Assembly (NCBI GenBank): GCA_029865675.1
Contig: JARXAU010000144.1
Span: forward strand, 1-8,803
Length of the DNA: 8,803 nucleotides
From: Rhodoferax sp.
Lineage (GTDB): Bacteria; Pseudomonadota; Gammaproteobacteria; Burkholderiales; Burkholderiaceae_C
Reading direction: 5' to 3'
Made by a program: the position numbers and the translations under genes. The notes below the pieces were generated by a model. That model made no database searches, was not told the origin of the DNA, and saw only the letters and a list, made by a program, of their open reading frames with translations. Positions 1-6,835 of the stretch are shown piece by piece. The number at the start of each line of letters is the position of its first letter. Within the stretch, counting starts at the first letter, position 1.

Positions 1-1287
1 CCCGAGGGCCACGGCATGCTCAAGGTCTGGATGAGCAACGGCGACAAGGTGACCGAGTTGCCGCCGGGCTTCAAGCTGATGGCCAGCACGCCGAGCTGCC
101 CGATTGCTGGCATGGCCGACGAGGTGCGGCGCTTTTACGCAGTGCAGTTCCACCCCGAGGTGACCCACACGGTGCAAGGCCAGGCGATGCTAAACCGCTT
201 TGTGCTGGATATTTGTGCCGCCCGGCCCGACTGGGTAATGTGCGACCACGTGGCCGAGGCGGTCGCCAAAATCCGCGAACAAGTGGGCGACGAAGAGGTG
301 ATTTTGGGCCTGTCCGGCGGCGTGGACTCGTCGGTGGCGGCTGCGCTTATCCACCGCGCCATTGGCGACCAGCTCACCTGTGTGTTCGTGGACCACGGCT
401 TGCTGCGCCTCAATGAAGGCGACATGGTGATGGAGATGTTCGTCGGCAAGCTGCACGCCAAGGTGATTCGGGTGGACGCCAGCGACCTGTTTTTGGGCAG
501 GCTCGCCGGGGTGAGCGAGCCCGAGGCCAAGCGCAAGATCATCGGCGGCCTATTTGTCGATGTATTCAAGGAACAAGCAGCAAAGCTTAAAGCCGCAGGC
601 GGCGGCCATAAGGGCGGGGATGGAGGTCGCGCCGTCCAAGGCGCAACGTTCCTGGCCCAAGGCACGATTTACCCCGACGTCATCGAGAGCGGTGGCGCCA
701 AAAGCAAAAAAGCCGTCACCATCAAAAGCCACCACAACGTGGGCGGCCTGCCCGAGCAATTGGGCCTCAAACTCTTGGAGCCGCTACGCGACCTGTTCAA
801 AGACGAGGTACGCGAACTGGGTGTGGCACTGGGATTGCCGCACGATATGGTGTACCGCCACCCCTTTCCAGGCCCCGGCTTGGGCGTACGGATTTTGGGC
901 GAGGTGAAAAAAGAATACGCCGACCTGCTGCGCCGCGCCGACGCCATCTTTATCGAAGAACTGCGAGCCACGCCTTACGTCCCCGCAGCGGATCAAGCAG
1001 TGCGCGCAGGCGGTGTGCCCAAGAACTGGTACGAAGCCACCAGCCAGGCCTTCACCGTGTTTTTGCCGGTGAAAAGCGTGGGCGTGATGGGCGACGGCCG
1101 CACCTACGACTACGTGGTGGCCCTGCGCGCGGTGCAAACCAGCGACTTTATGACCGCCGACTGGGCCGAGCTTCCCTATGCGCTGCTCAAAAAAGTGTCC
1201 GGCCGCATCATCAACGAAGTGCGCGGCATCAACCGCGTGACCTATGACGTGAGCAGCAAGCCACCGGCGACGATTGAGTGGGAGTAG
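1..1287 (+). CDS. guaA: GMP synthase (glutamine-hydrolysing), 5' end outside window
   Basis: GMP synthase makes GMP from XMP, ATP and glutamine in the cytoplasm, the last step of guanine nucleotide synthesis. The frame is open from base 1, so the ATG at 16 is internal. The window holds 428 codons of a protein that usually has about 525, and the missing N-terminus would carry the catalytic Cys of the glutaminase domain. Visible parts are the end of the class I glutamine amidotransferase domain with the HPE motif (His codon 151-153, Glu 157-159), the ATP-pyrophosphatase P-loop SGGVDSS (313-333), the KSHHNVGGLPE block (about 724-756), HPFPGPGLGVR (about 859-891), and a C-terminus KPPATIEWE that matches the Escherichia coli enzyme as I recall it. 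Two stretches are longer than in E. coli: a glycine-rich insert (589-651) and an insert at 967-1044. Both stay in frame and all core motifs are intact, so the enzyme should be functional. The TAG stop lies 55 nt before the tRNA. Confidence 0.97.
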   Translation, partial: PEGHGMLKVWMSNGDKVTELPPGFKLMASTPSCPIAGMADEVRRFYAVQFHPEVTHTVQGQAMLNRFVLDICAARPDWVMCDHVAEAVAKIREQVGDEEVILGLSGGVDSSVAAALIHRAIGDQLTCVFVDHGLLRLNEGDMVMEMFVGKLHAKVIRVDASDLFLGRLAGVSEPEAKRKIIGGLFVDVFKEQAAKLKAAGGGHKGGDGGRAVQGATFLAQGTIYPDVIESGGAKSKKAVTIKSHHNVGGLPEQLGLKLLEPLRDLFKDEVRELGVALGLPHDMVYRHPFPGPGLGVRILGEVKKEYADLLRRADAIFIEELRATPYVPAADQAVRAGGVPKNWYEATSQAFTVFLPVKSVGVMGDGRTYDYVVALRAVQTSDFMTADWAELPYALLKKVSGRIINEVRGINRVTYDVSSKPPATIEWE

Positions 1288-1342
1288 GGCTTCCTCCGGC
1301 CGATGCTGATCTGAGTCCTGTTACACTCAGGGGCTGAATCTC

Positions 1343-1419
1343 AGGCGCATAGCTCAGCTGGTTAGAGCACCACCTTGACATGGTTGGGGTCGTTGGTTCG
1401 AGTCCAATTGCGCCTACCA
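1343..1419 (+). tRNA. tRNA-Val (anticodon GAC)
   Basis: This is a 77-nt cloverleaf. The acceptor stem is AGGCGCA (1343-1349) paired with TGCGCCT (1409-1415), followed by discriminator A and an encoded CCA (1417-1419). The D stem is GCTC/GAGC (1352-1355/1365-1368). The anticodon loop TTGACAT (1375-1381) carries anticodon GAC (1377-1379), which reads valine GUC/GUU. The T stem is GTTGG/CCAAT around TTCGAGT. The anticodon stem CCACC/GGTTG (1370-1374/1382-1386) has a C-U mismatch at the second pair (C1371 with T1385, tRNA positions 28-42), where I would expect a C-G pair. All other stems are intact, so the gene is probably expressed. It follows guaA on the same strand and has its own terminator downstream. 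A weak inverted repeat (CTGAGT 1311-1316 / ACTCAG 1325-1330) lies in the gap after guaA. Confidence 0.95.
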
Positions 1420-1454
1420 AATTTTCAAGTCTCCCCTAGGGGGAACACAATTTG

Positions 1455-1489
1455 AACCCCGCTTTCTCACAAGGATGCGGGGTTTTTTT
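1455..1489 (+). terminator. Rho-independent terminator after tRNA-Val
   Basis: AACCCCGC (1455-1462) pairs perfectly with GCGGGGTT (1477-1484) around a 14-nt loop, and a seven-T tract (1483-1489) follows directly. It lies 36 nt after the CCA end of the tRNA and faces the same way, so it probably ends the tRNA transcript and possibly a guaA-tRNA transcript. A small palindrome CCCCTAGGGG (1433-1442) lies between tRNA and terminator without a T tract. Confidence 0.9.
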
Positions 1490-1728
1490 GTGTCACGTGG
1501 TGTCTGACGGTGCCATACAGTTTTGACCGGATCGGCGTGAAAAAGCCGGGGCAAAACCTGTCTCGGGAATGACTGGTGGAATCTTTACTCCCTGCTTTCA
1601 TCGGCTTGCAACGAACTCAGGTGTGCGCATAAGTACTTATTGGTACGTAGGTGCATTGGTGACTGGTCGTCTTGGTGTCTCAGACCGTCTCGCTCCCCTG
1701 GGGTTGGGTGGAGTGTTTCAGCTCGGTG
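1490..1728. other. Intergenic stretch with small palindromes, no gene recognised
   Basis: There is no gene I can support between the tRNA terminator and the stop codon of the convergent minus-strand hydroxylase. Two structures are visible. One is an imperfect inverted repeat, CAGTTTTGACCGG (1518-1530) against CCGGGGCAAAACCTG (1546-1560), with a bulge near the outer end. The other is a perfect 12-bp palindrome ATAAGTACTTAT (1629-1640). Neither is followed by a T tract on either strand. An open frame at 1569-1835 runs into the 3' end of the hydroxylase gene, lacks a ribosome binding site and resembles no known family, so it is not called. Confidence 0.5.
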
Positions 1729-2616
1729 CTATGACCGCTGCGCTCGAACCTGCGTCGGTGCAAGGTGGTCGGGCTTCCAGCCGGGTGGCCCACACACATA
1801 GCAGACCGCTTCGCCCAAGGATCGCGCCGTCTTGAGGTCGCGCCAAATATGGGCCCACTCCATGCTGGTTAGGGTGATCGGATTGTTGGTATTCGCCTGG
1901 GTTACGAGCCCGTACCTTACGGGCTCTACTTCAGGTGCGTAAGTGCCCAACAGGCGGTCGATGAAAATGAACATGTTGGCATAGTTTTTGTCAACATATT
2001 GTTGATTGATTCCATGGTGCACCCGGTGGGCCGACGGCGTGTTCAGGAGCCACTCGGCAATCCCAAGCTTGGGAACAATTTGGGTATGCCCAACAACACC
2101 CCAGAGGGTGGATATCGTGCCTACGACTACTATGATCGTTGGGTCGAGCCCAATGATGGGCAAGAGGGAAAAAAACGGTATCTTGAAGAGTGGCGCAAGC
2201 ACGGGTTGGCGGAACGCCACAGCGAAGTTCATCTCTTGGCTGGAGTGATGGCTCAAGTGGATGGCCCACAAAAAACGCACGCGGTGGCTCGCTCGGTGCC
2301 ATATATAAAACATCAAATCGATCAGAAAGAGCGCCACCAAACACAGAAGCCAAGGCTGCAGTTCCCTTTGCAGATCGAAGAGACGGTACTGGTAGGTGAA
2401 CACCATACAACCAAAGAAGAGCGATTGGGTCAACGCGCCCATGGCGACATTACCGGCTAGCATGCCCAATGTCCCCAGCGTGTCGTCCCACTTGTAGTAC
2501 CGAACGCCCTTGAATGCCATCACGAGCACTTCTATCGCGATCAATACAACGACAATGGGTAAGCCGACAAGATAGGCCATCTCATTGGTCACGCCAAGAA
2601 AACTGCGAATTTCCAT
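1729..2616 (-). CDS. Membrane di-iron hydroxylase, sterol desaturase/fatty acid hydroxylase superfamily (alkylglycerol monooxygenase-like)
   Basis: This 295-aa integral membrane protein belongs to the histidine-rich non-haem di-iron family that hydroxylates or desaturates lipids. The metal-binding histidine boxes are complete: HRASH (residues 107-111), HLSHH (120-124) and HRVHH (197-201). The flanking HHSSQEMN, NTPSAHRVHHG and VDKNYAN...DRLLGTY match alkylglycerol monooxygenase (AGMO/TMEM195) better than C-5 sterol desaturases. Hydrophobic segments lie at about 15-35, 48-70, 88-106 and 145-176, leaving the His boxes on the cytoplasmic face. AGMO cleaves ether lipids using tetrahydrobiopterin and O2; the substrate of this bacterial relative is unknown. 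The ATG start is supported by a GGAGG ribosome binding site (2622-2626 on the complement) five nt upstream. A TAGAAT -10-like hexamer lies at 2667-2672 (complement), without a clear -35. The gene stands alone, divergent from the exonuclease gene and convergent with the tRNA. Confidence 0.85.
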   Translation of the reverse strand: MEIRSFLGVTNEMAYLVGLPIVVVLIAIEVLVMAFKGVRYYKWDDTLGTLGMLAGNVAMGALTQSLFFGCMVFTYQYRLFDLQRELQPWLLCLVALFLIDLMFYIWHRASHRVRFLWAIHLSHHSSQEMNFAVAFRQPVLAPLFKIPFFSLLPIIGLDPTIIVVVGTISTLWGVVGHTQIVPKLGIAEWLLNTPSAHRVHHGINQQYVDKNYANMFIFIDRLLGTYAPEVEPVRYGLVTQANTNNPITLTSMEWAHIWRDLKTARSLGEAVCYVCGPPGWKPDHLAPTQVRAQRS

Positions 2617-2847
2617 TAATGCCTCCGTCGCCGCCGAGCTATACAGGCGCTCGCGCCGGTAGTTCCATTCTATTCGGCAGACCTGGAAAAGGGAAAAACT
2701 TGAGCCTGGTAAACCCCCAGCCTCATAGGACTTGATTCCTTGCCGACATCTATGAACACAGCTCCCAACGAACTAGAGTATGTGCAAATCATCAAACTTT
2801 GCTTGTTTATGTAGGATGACGAAATTCTCTTGAGCCTTGGCTTTTCA

Positions 2848-4281
2848 ATGAAACTTATAGACACCGAGTTCCCTGTTCTTGCATTTGTCGACATCGAAAC
2901 CACCGGCGGTAATGCCGATCGTGACCGGATCACGGAAATCGGCATCAAGACATTGGCCAACGGGCAAGAGAGTTCTTGGGACTGCTTGGTAGATCCACAA
3001 ACTTTCATCCCTCAAAAAATCCAGAAACTAACGGGAATCACGCCCGACATGGTGGCGGGCCGCCCTCCGTTTGACGAAATCGCGCTACAAGTTAAGAAAG
3101 AGCTGGAAGGAAAGATCTTTGTTGCTCACAACGCACGCTTTGACTATGGCTTCATCAAAGCCTCTTTTAAACGGTTGGGTATAGATTTTCGACCCAAGGT
3201 TCTTTGCACCGTCAAGCTCTCCCGACTGCTTTATCCGCAACAGACACGGCACAACTTGGACACCATCGTCGCCGTGCACGGCCTAACGGTCAGTGCGCGG
3301 CACCGAGCCTTGGGCGACGCCGATTTGCTTGTGCAGTTTTGGCGTGTGTGTGAAAAGACTTTTGAGCCAGCGCACTTACTTGACGCGGTGCATCAGTTGG
3401 TGAGCCATGTCAGCCTGCCACCCAACATCAGCCAATCCGTCATCGATGCAATTCCGGACACGCCGGGTTGTTATATTTTCTACGGTGAGCACCACGCCCC
3501 CCTGTACATTGGTAAAAGCATTTCAATGCGCAGTCGTGTGATGAGCCATTTTCAAAGTGCCCTCACCGTCCGCAAAGAAATGAAACTGTATCAACAAGTA
3601 CATCACATCGAGTGCATCGAGACCAGTGGTGAATTGAGTGCTTTGATTGTGGAGGCCAAGCTCATCAAAGAGCGCATGCCCAGCATGAACATCAAGCTTC
3701 GCCGCTCGAAAGACTTGTGCGCATGGCAACTGAGCCAAGACACATCAGGCTGTTTCAGGCCCACGCTCATTACCCATAAGCATTTGCAACCCGGCTTCCA
3801 AGAAAATCTGTATGGTCTTTTTTACAACAAGAAAGAAGCGCTAGGCTATCTGGCTGCCGTGGCCAAGAAGTACCAACTGTGCGAGGCCTTGCTGGGCTTG
3901 GAAAAGGTGGACGAGGGCAAACCTTGCTTTGGCTACCAAGTCAAACAATGCCATGGCGCATGCATTGGCAAAGTGTCTTTGGCTGTGCACAACCTCAAGT
4001 TGCAAACAGCCCTTCAGCTGTACAAGGTCCCCGTTTGGCCATTTGCTGGTGCGGTAGCGATAAAAGACGGGCACAGCATGCTTGTAATCAACAAATGGTG
4101 TTACCTAGGCACGGCCAACGACCATGATGAACTAAGCGACCTGGCCCAGTCCGAAGACTTGAACTTTGACCTTGACATCTTCAAGATCGTGAAAAAAGCG
4201 CTCACTGGTTCTCACAAAACCAACGTGGTAAAGCTTTTCAGCACCCAAGAAGCGACGGTTTCGTTTGACGCAATGGGTTGA
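2848..4281 (+). CDS. DEDDh 3'-5' exonuclease fused to GIY-YIG (Cho/UvrC-like) endonuclease
   Basis: This 477-aa two-nuclease protein probably acts in DNA repair. Residues about 10-175 form a DnaQ/PolC-type proofreading exonuclease fold with every catalytic residue present: D15 and E17 (VDIETTGG), D99 (AHNARFD), H152 and D157 (HRALGD). Residues about 203-290 form a GIY-YIG nuclease: GCYIFY (207-212), YIG (220-222) and the catalytic Glu E269 in LIVEAKLIK. The rest resembles the part of UvrC/Cho after the nuclease, with cysteines at 345, 360, 368 and 372, spaced like the UvrC cluster. No RNase H-like second nuclease, as in full UvrC, is visible, so it is Cho-like. E. coli Cho makes the 3' incision during nucleotide excision repair. 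The start is uncertain: ATG 2848 is used here, but TTG 2830 in the same frame adds six residues and has AGGA (2813-2816) rather far upstream. No terminator follows the stop. This domain fusion is known in other bacteria. Confidence 0.88.
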   Translation: MKLIDTEFPVLAFVDIETTGGNADRDRITEIGIKTLANGQESSWDCLVDPQTFIPQKIQKLTGITPDMVAGRPPFDEIALQVKKELEGKIFVAHNARFDYGFIKASFKRLGIDFRPKVLCTVKLSRLLYPQQTRHNLDTIVAVHGLTVSARHRALGDADLLVQFWRVCEKTFEPAHLLDAVHQLVSHVSLPPNISQSVIDAIPDTPGCYIFYGEHHAPLYIGKSISMRSRVMSHFQSALTVRKEMKLYQQVHHIECIETSGELSALIVEAKLIKERMPSMNIKLRRSKDLCAWQLSQDTSGCFRPTLITHKHLQPGFQENLYGLFYNKKEALGYLAAVAKKYQLCEALLGLEKVDEGKPCFGYQVKQCHGACIGKVSLAVHNLKLQTALQLYKVPVWPFAGAVAIKDGHSMLVINKWCYLGTANDHDELSDLAQSEDLNFDLDIFKIVKKALTGSHKTNVVKLFSTQEATVSFDAMG

Positions 4282-4458
4282 TCTTTATCGGTATGTCTAA
4301 GCCAGTGCGATCCCGCATCAAAGGGTGCGCAAAAGCGACACTGACGGATGCTTAGTGCGGGTGTTGGACCTGACATCTCCCTGATTCAGGAGTCGGCGAT
4401 CTCTTGAGTTAGAGTGCCTGCCATCATCAAAACCGAGAGCGATTAAGTCCCTGTACCT

Positions 4459-6522
4459 TTGGCTGACCAAAACCTGATCCCCAACGCCCCTTGCGCTGTT
4501 CAAGGTGAGTTACGCCACCTGCGTGCGCTCATGCAACTAGAGCAAAAGGAAGACCAAGCGCAATTCACAAAAAAAAACGCCAGTGCCAGCATCAAGGAGC
4601 GCAGGCGGCGCGGTTTGACTTGGTACCCCATCACCATCACTCAAGAGGACATCGGATTTGGTGGAAAGGTGGTGCTGGAGCTAGAGCGACCTGTCGCGCG
4701 GCAAGACCTGCATTTGTTTCAGGTGGGCAAGAATGCATCGCTGTTCAGCAACGCATCGGGCTACACCACAACCGACCGGCCTGTGTTGAGCGGCGTGGTT
4801 ATCAGCGTGCGGCGCAACAAGCTGCTGCTGGCCACCACCAAAGAAGCGCTGCCCGACTGGGTGCTGGACGGCAGTACGCTGGGCGTTGACCTCACTTTTG
4901 ACGAGGTGAGCTATCGAGAGATGAACCATGCCTTGAGCGCGGTCCTGAACGCACACAGCAACCGCTTGGCCGAGCTGCGCGACGTGTTGCTGGGCGCCAA
5001 GCAGGCCAGCTTTCGCGAGCACCAAGCCGACGACCTTTTTTACCCGAGTGCGCTTAACGATTCGCAGCTGGCGGCGGTGCGCCATGTGATGTCGGCGCAA
5101 GACGTGGCCATCATCCACGGACCGCCCGGCACGGGCAAAACCACCACGCTGGTGCAGTGCATTCTTGAAACCATCCGGCGTGAGCGGCGCGTGCTGGTGT
5201 GTGCCCCCTCCAACACCGCCGTGGACTTGCTGACTGAAAAGTTGGCCGAGCGCGGTGTCAACGTGATCCGCATGGGCAACCCCAGCCGCGTGTCTGACCT
5301 TCTGCTCCAGCACACCCTGGATGCCGGGGTGATGGCCCACGCCAGCTACGCCAAGATGCATGCGATGCGCCAAACCGCTGAGCAGCACCGGGGCACGGCC
5401 AACGAACACGTTCGCAACTTTGGTTTTGAGGAGCGACAACACCGCCAATGGCTCAGAGAAGAAGCGCTCACGCTGCGCCAAGCCGCCGACGATCTAGAGC
5501 GCTTCATGACCGAGGACGTGCTCGAATCGGTTCAGGTTATCACCTGCACTCTGGTGGGCGCTGGCAACCGCCACCTTCGCGACCTGAGTTTTGAGACTGT
5601 GTTTATCGACGAAGCCGCCCAGGCTTTGGAGCCGGGTTGCTGGATTCCCATTGCCAAAGGCCAACGCATTGTTCTGGCGGGCGACCACCACCAGCTACCG
5701 CCCACCGTGAAAAGCGAAAAAGCGGCCCTTGAGGGCCTGCGCGAAACCCTATTTGAAAAGTGCATCCAGCGCCAACCACAGACGGCCCGCATGCTGACCA
5801 CGCAATACCGCATGCACGAGGACATCATGGGCTTCAGCTCAGAGAAGTTCTATGGCGGCCAACTGGTGCCGCACCAGGGCGTGCGCCGCGCCGGTTTGGA
5901 AGCCTACGACCTGCGGTTTGCACCTGATTTGCCTGTGGAGTTCATCGACACGTCTGGCTGCGGCTTTTCGGAAGTCGCTATTCCCGAAAGCCGTTCAACG
6001 GCCAACCCCAAAGAGGCCCACTTGCTACTAGAGCGCCTAGCGCAGCTGCTCGCGCCCTATGACCCCGCCGAACACGAGCAGGACCCGCTTACTGTGGGGG
6101 TGATTGCACCATACCGCGCTCAAATCAATTATCTGAAAGACGCCATCGAAGACAGCGCTGTGCTGAGCGGTTTGCTTCTGCAACGCAAGCTCAGCGTGGG
6201 GACTGTCGATGCGTTCCAGGGCCAGGAGCGCGACATTATTGCGATTTCATTGACACGCAGTAATCCGCAAGGCGAAATCGGCTTCCTCTCTGACATCCGC
6301 CGCATGAACGTGGGCATGACCCGCGCAAGGCGCAAGTTGTTGCTCGTGGGTGATTCGTCCACGCTCTGCCGCCATCCATTTTTTGTGGACTTGTTGGCTT
6401 ATGTGAAGCGCATAGGAGGCTATTCCCAGCGCACAGGAGGTTGCAACAGCTTTTTTAATCACATACACACCGTGCCGGAAGCGCAGGGCGAATATCCCTC
6501 TCTAGAAAAACCAAATGATTGA
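4459..6522 (+). CDS. SF1 DNA/RNA helicase of the Upf1/IGHMBP2 type
   Basis: This 687-aa ATP-dependent helicase belongs to the Upf1-like branch of superfamily 1, which unwinds DNA or RNA 5' to 3' in characterised members. All motifs are present in order: Walker A GPPGTGKTT (221-229), Walker B DEAAQ (384-388), motif III GDHHQLPP (408-415), motif IV QYRMH (449-453), motif V with DAFQGQE (584-590), and motif VI RRMNVGMTRARR (about 614-625). The N-terminal 200 residues contain the beta-barrel-like region typical of the family. The start is TTG 4459: an in-frame TAA at 4444-4446 rules out a longer form, the next in-frame ATG is 4531, and it would cut into the region RHLRALMQLEQ that looks conserved with relatives. 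There is no clear ribosome binding site, so the start is uncertain. It lies 177 nt after the exonuclease gene on the same strand, and its TGA overlaps the next gene by 8 nt. Confidence 0.92.
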   Translation: MADQNLIPNAPCAVQGELRHLRALMQLEQKEDQAQFTKKNASASIKERRRRGLTWYPITITQEDIGFGGKVVLELERPVARQDLHLFQVGKNASLFSNASGYTTTDRPVLSGVVISVRRNKLLLATTKEALPDWVLDGSTLGVDLTFDEVSYREMNHALSAVLNAHSNRLAELRDVLLGAKQASFREHQADDLFYPSALNDSQLAAVRHVMSAQDVAIIHGPPGTGKTTTLVQCILETIRRERRVLVCAPSNTAVDLLTEKLAERGVNVIRMGNPSRVSDLLLQHTLDAGVMAHASYAKMHAMRQTAEQHRGTANEHVRNFGFEERQHRQWLREEALTLRQAADDLERFMTEDVLESVQVITCTLVGAGNRHLRDLSFETVFIDEAAQALEPGCWIPIAKGQRIVLAGDHHQLPPTVKSEKAALEGLRETLFEKCIQRQPQTARMLTTQYRMHEDIMGFSSEKFYGGQLVPHQGVRRAGLEAYDLRFAPDLPVEFIDTSGCGFSEVAIPESRSTANPKEAHLLLERLAQLLAPYDPAEHEQDPLTVGVIAPYRAQINYLKDAIEDSAVLSGLLLQRKLSVGTVDAFQGQERDIIAISLTRSNPQGEIGFLSDIRRMNVGMTRARRKLLLVGDSSTLCRHPFFVDLLAYVKRIGGYSQRTGGCNSFFNHIHTVPEAQGEYPSLEKPND

Positions 6523-6835
6523 TTTTGAATACCGAATTCTTTTTGTCTGTATGGGCAATATTTGCCGAAGTCTCACAGCAGAAGCTGTTTTTTATAAAAA
6601 GCTGGTGGATCGGAAGCTAATGGATTGGGACAACCGCGCCCTGTTGGAGGAAAGATGCCCCGCACAACATCTTCACAAGGTACGGGGGTTGGCTGAGTTT
6701 TTGCAAACATCAAAAGCTTCGCTAACACCAGGCCCCTACTACGGTGGATATCAAGGGTTTGAGCAGGTATTGGATTTAATCGAGGAAGCCAGCGAAAGCC
6801 TGATGAAATTACTCCTTCAAAAGGCTCAGGCATGA
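6515..6835 (+). CDS. Shortened low-molecular-weight protein-tyrosine phosphatase-like protein
   Basis: This 106-aa protein is clearly derived from low-molecular-weight tyrosine phosphatases, which normally have about 150-160 residues. The phosphate-binding loop CMGNICRS (C12 to S19) is intact, including nucleophile C12 and R18. The next 15 residues run straight into LMDWDN (35-40), which matches a family segment (AMDxxN) usually found about 50-60 residues later, so the SAGT region and central helices are missing. The segment PYYGG-x-x-GFE-x-VLDLIEEA (74-88) matches the usual C-terminus, but the catalytic acid Asp of DPYYGG is Gly (G73; GGC at 6731-6733, one base from GAC). As a phosphatase it should be impaired or dead; it could bind phosphotyrosine or be a decaying gene. 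The frame is nevertheless clean, its ATG overlaps the helicase end by 8 nt and its stop overlaps the next ATG by 4 nt. The first 100 bases are visibly A/T-rich compared with the helicase. Confidence 0.8.
   Translation: MIDFEYRILFVCMGNICRSLTAEAVFYKKLVDRKLMDWDNRALLEERCPAQHLHKVRGLAEFLQTSKASLTPGPYYGGYQGFEQVLDLIEEASESLMKLLLQKAQA

Noticed and set aside
1..1489. Genomic-island boundary at guaA or tRNA-Val, both known integration targets in other bacteria
   Set aside because: I see no integrase and no second copy of the guaA or tRNA 3' end in the window; the genes that follow look chromosomal.
1569..1835. 88-aa plus-strand open frame after the tRNA terminator
   Set aside because: No ribosome binding site, no family resemblance, and it overlaps the 3' end of the minus-strand hydroxylase.
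1999..2460. 153-aa plus-strand open frame over the hydroxylase gene
   Set aside because: It is antisense to the His-box region of a convincing membrane protein and has no recognisable motif or ribosome binding site.
4312..4361. Terminator after the exonuclease gene (CCCGCA ... TGCGGG)
   Set aside because: The arms are six bp with a 38-nt loop and no T tract follows.
4318..4503. 61-aa minus-strand open frame in the gap before the helicase
   Set aside because: It overlaps the helicase start, is rich in Arg and Ser without motifs, and has no supporting signals.
4681..5481. 266-aa open frame on the minus strand inside the helicase gene
   Set aside because: It lies wholly antisense to a helicase with all motifs intact. 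Its His/Gln/Val-rich composition is typical of the complement of GC-rich codons, and it resembles no family.
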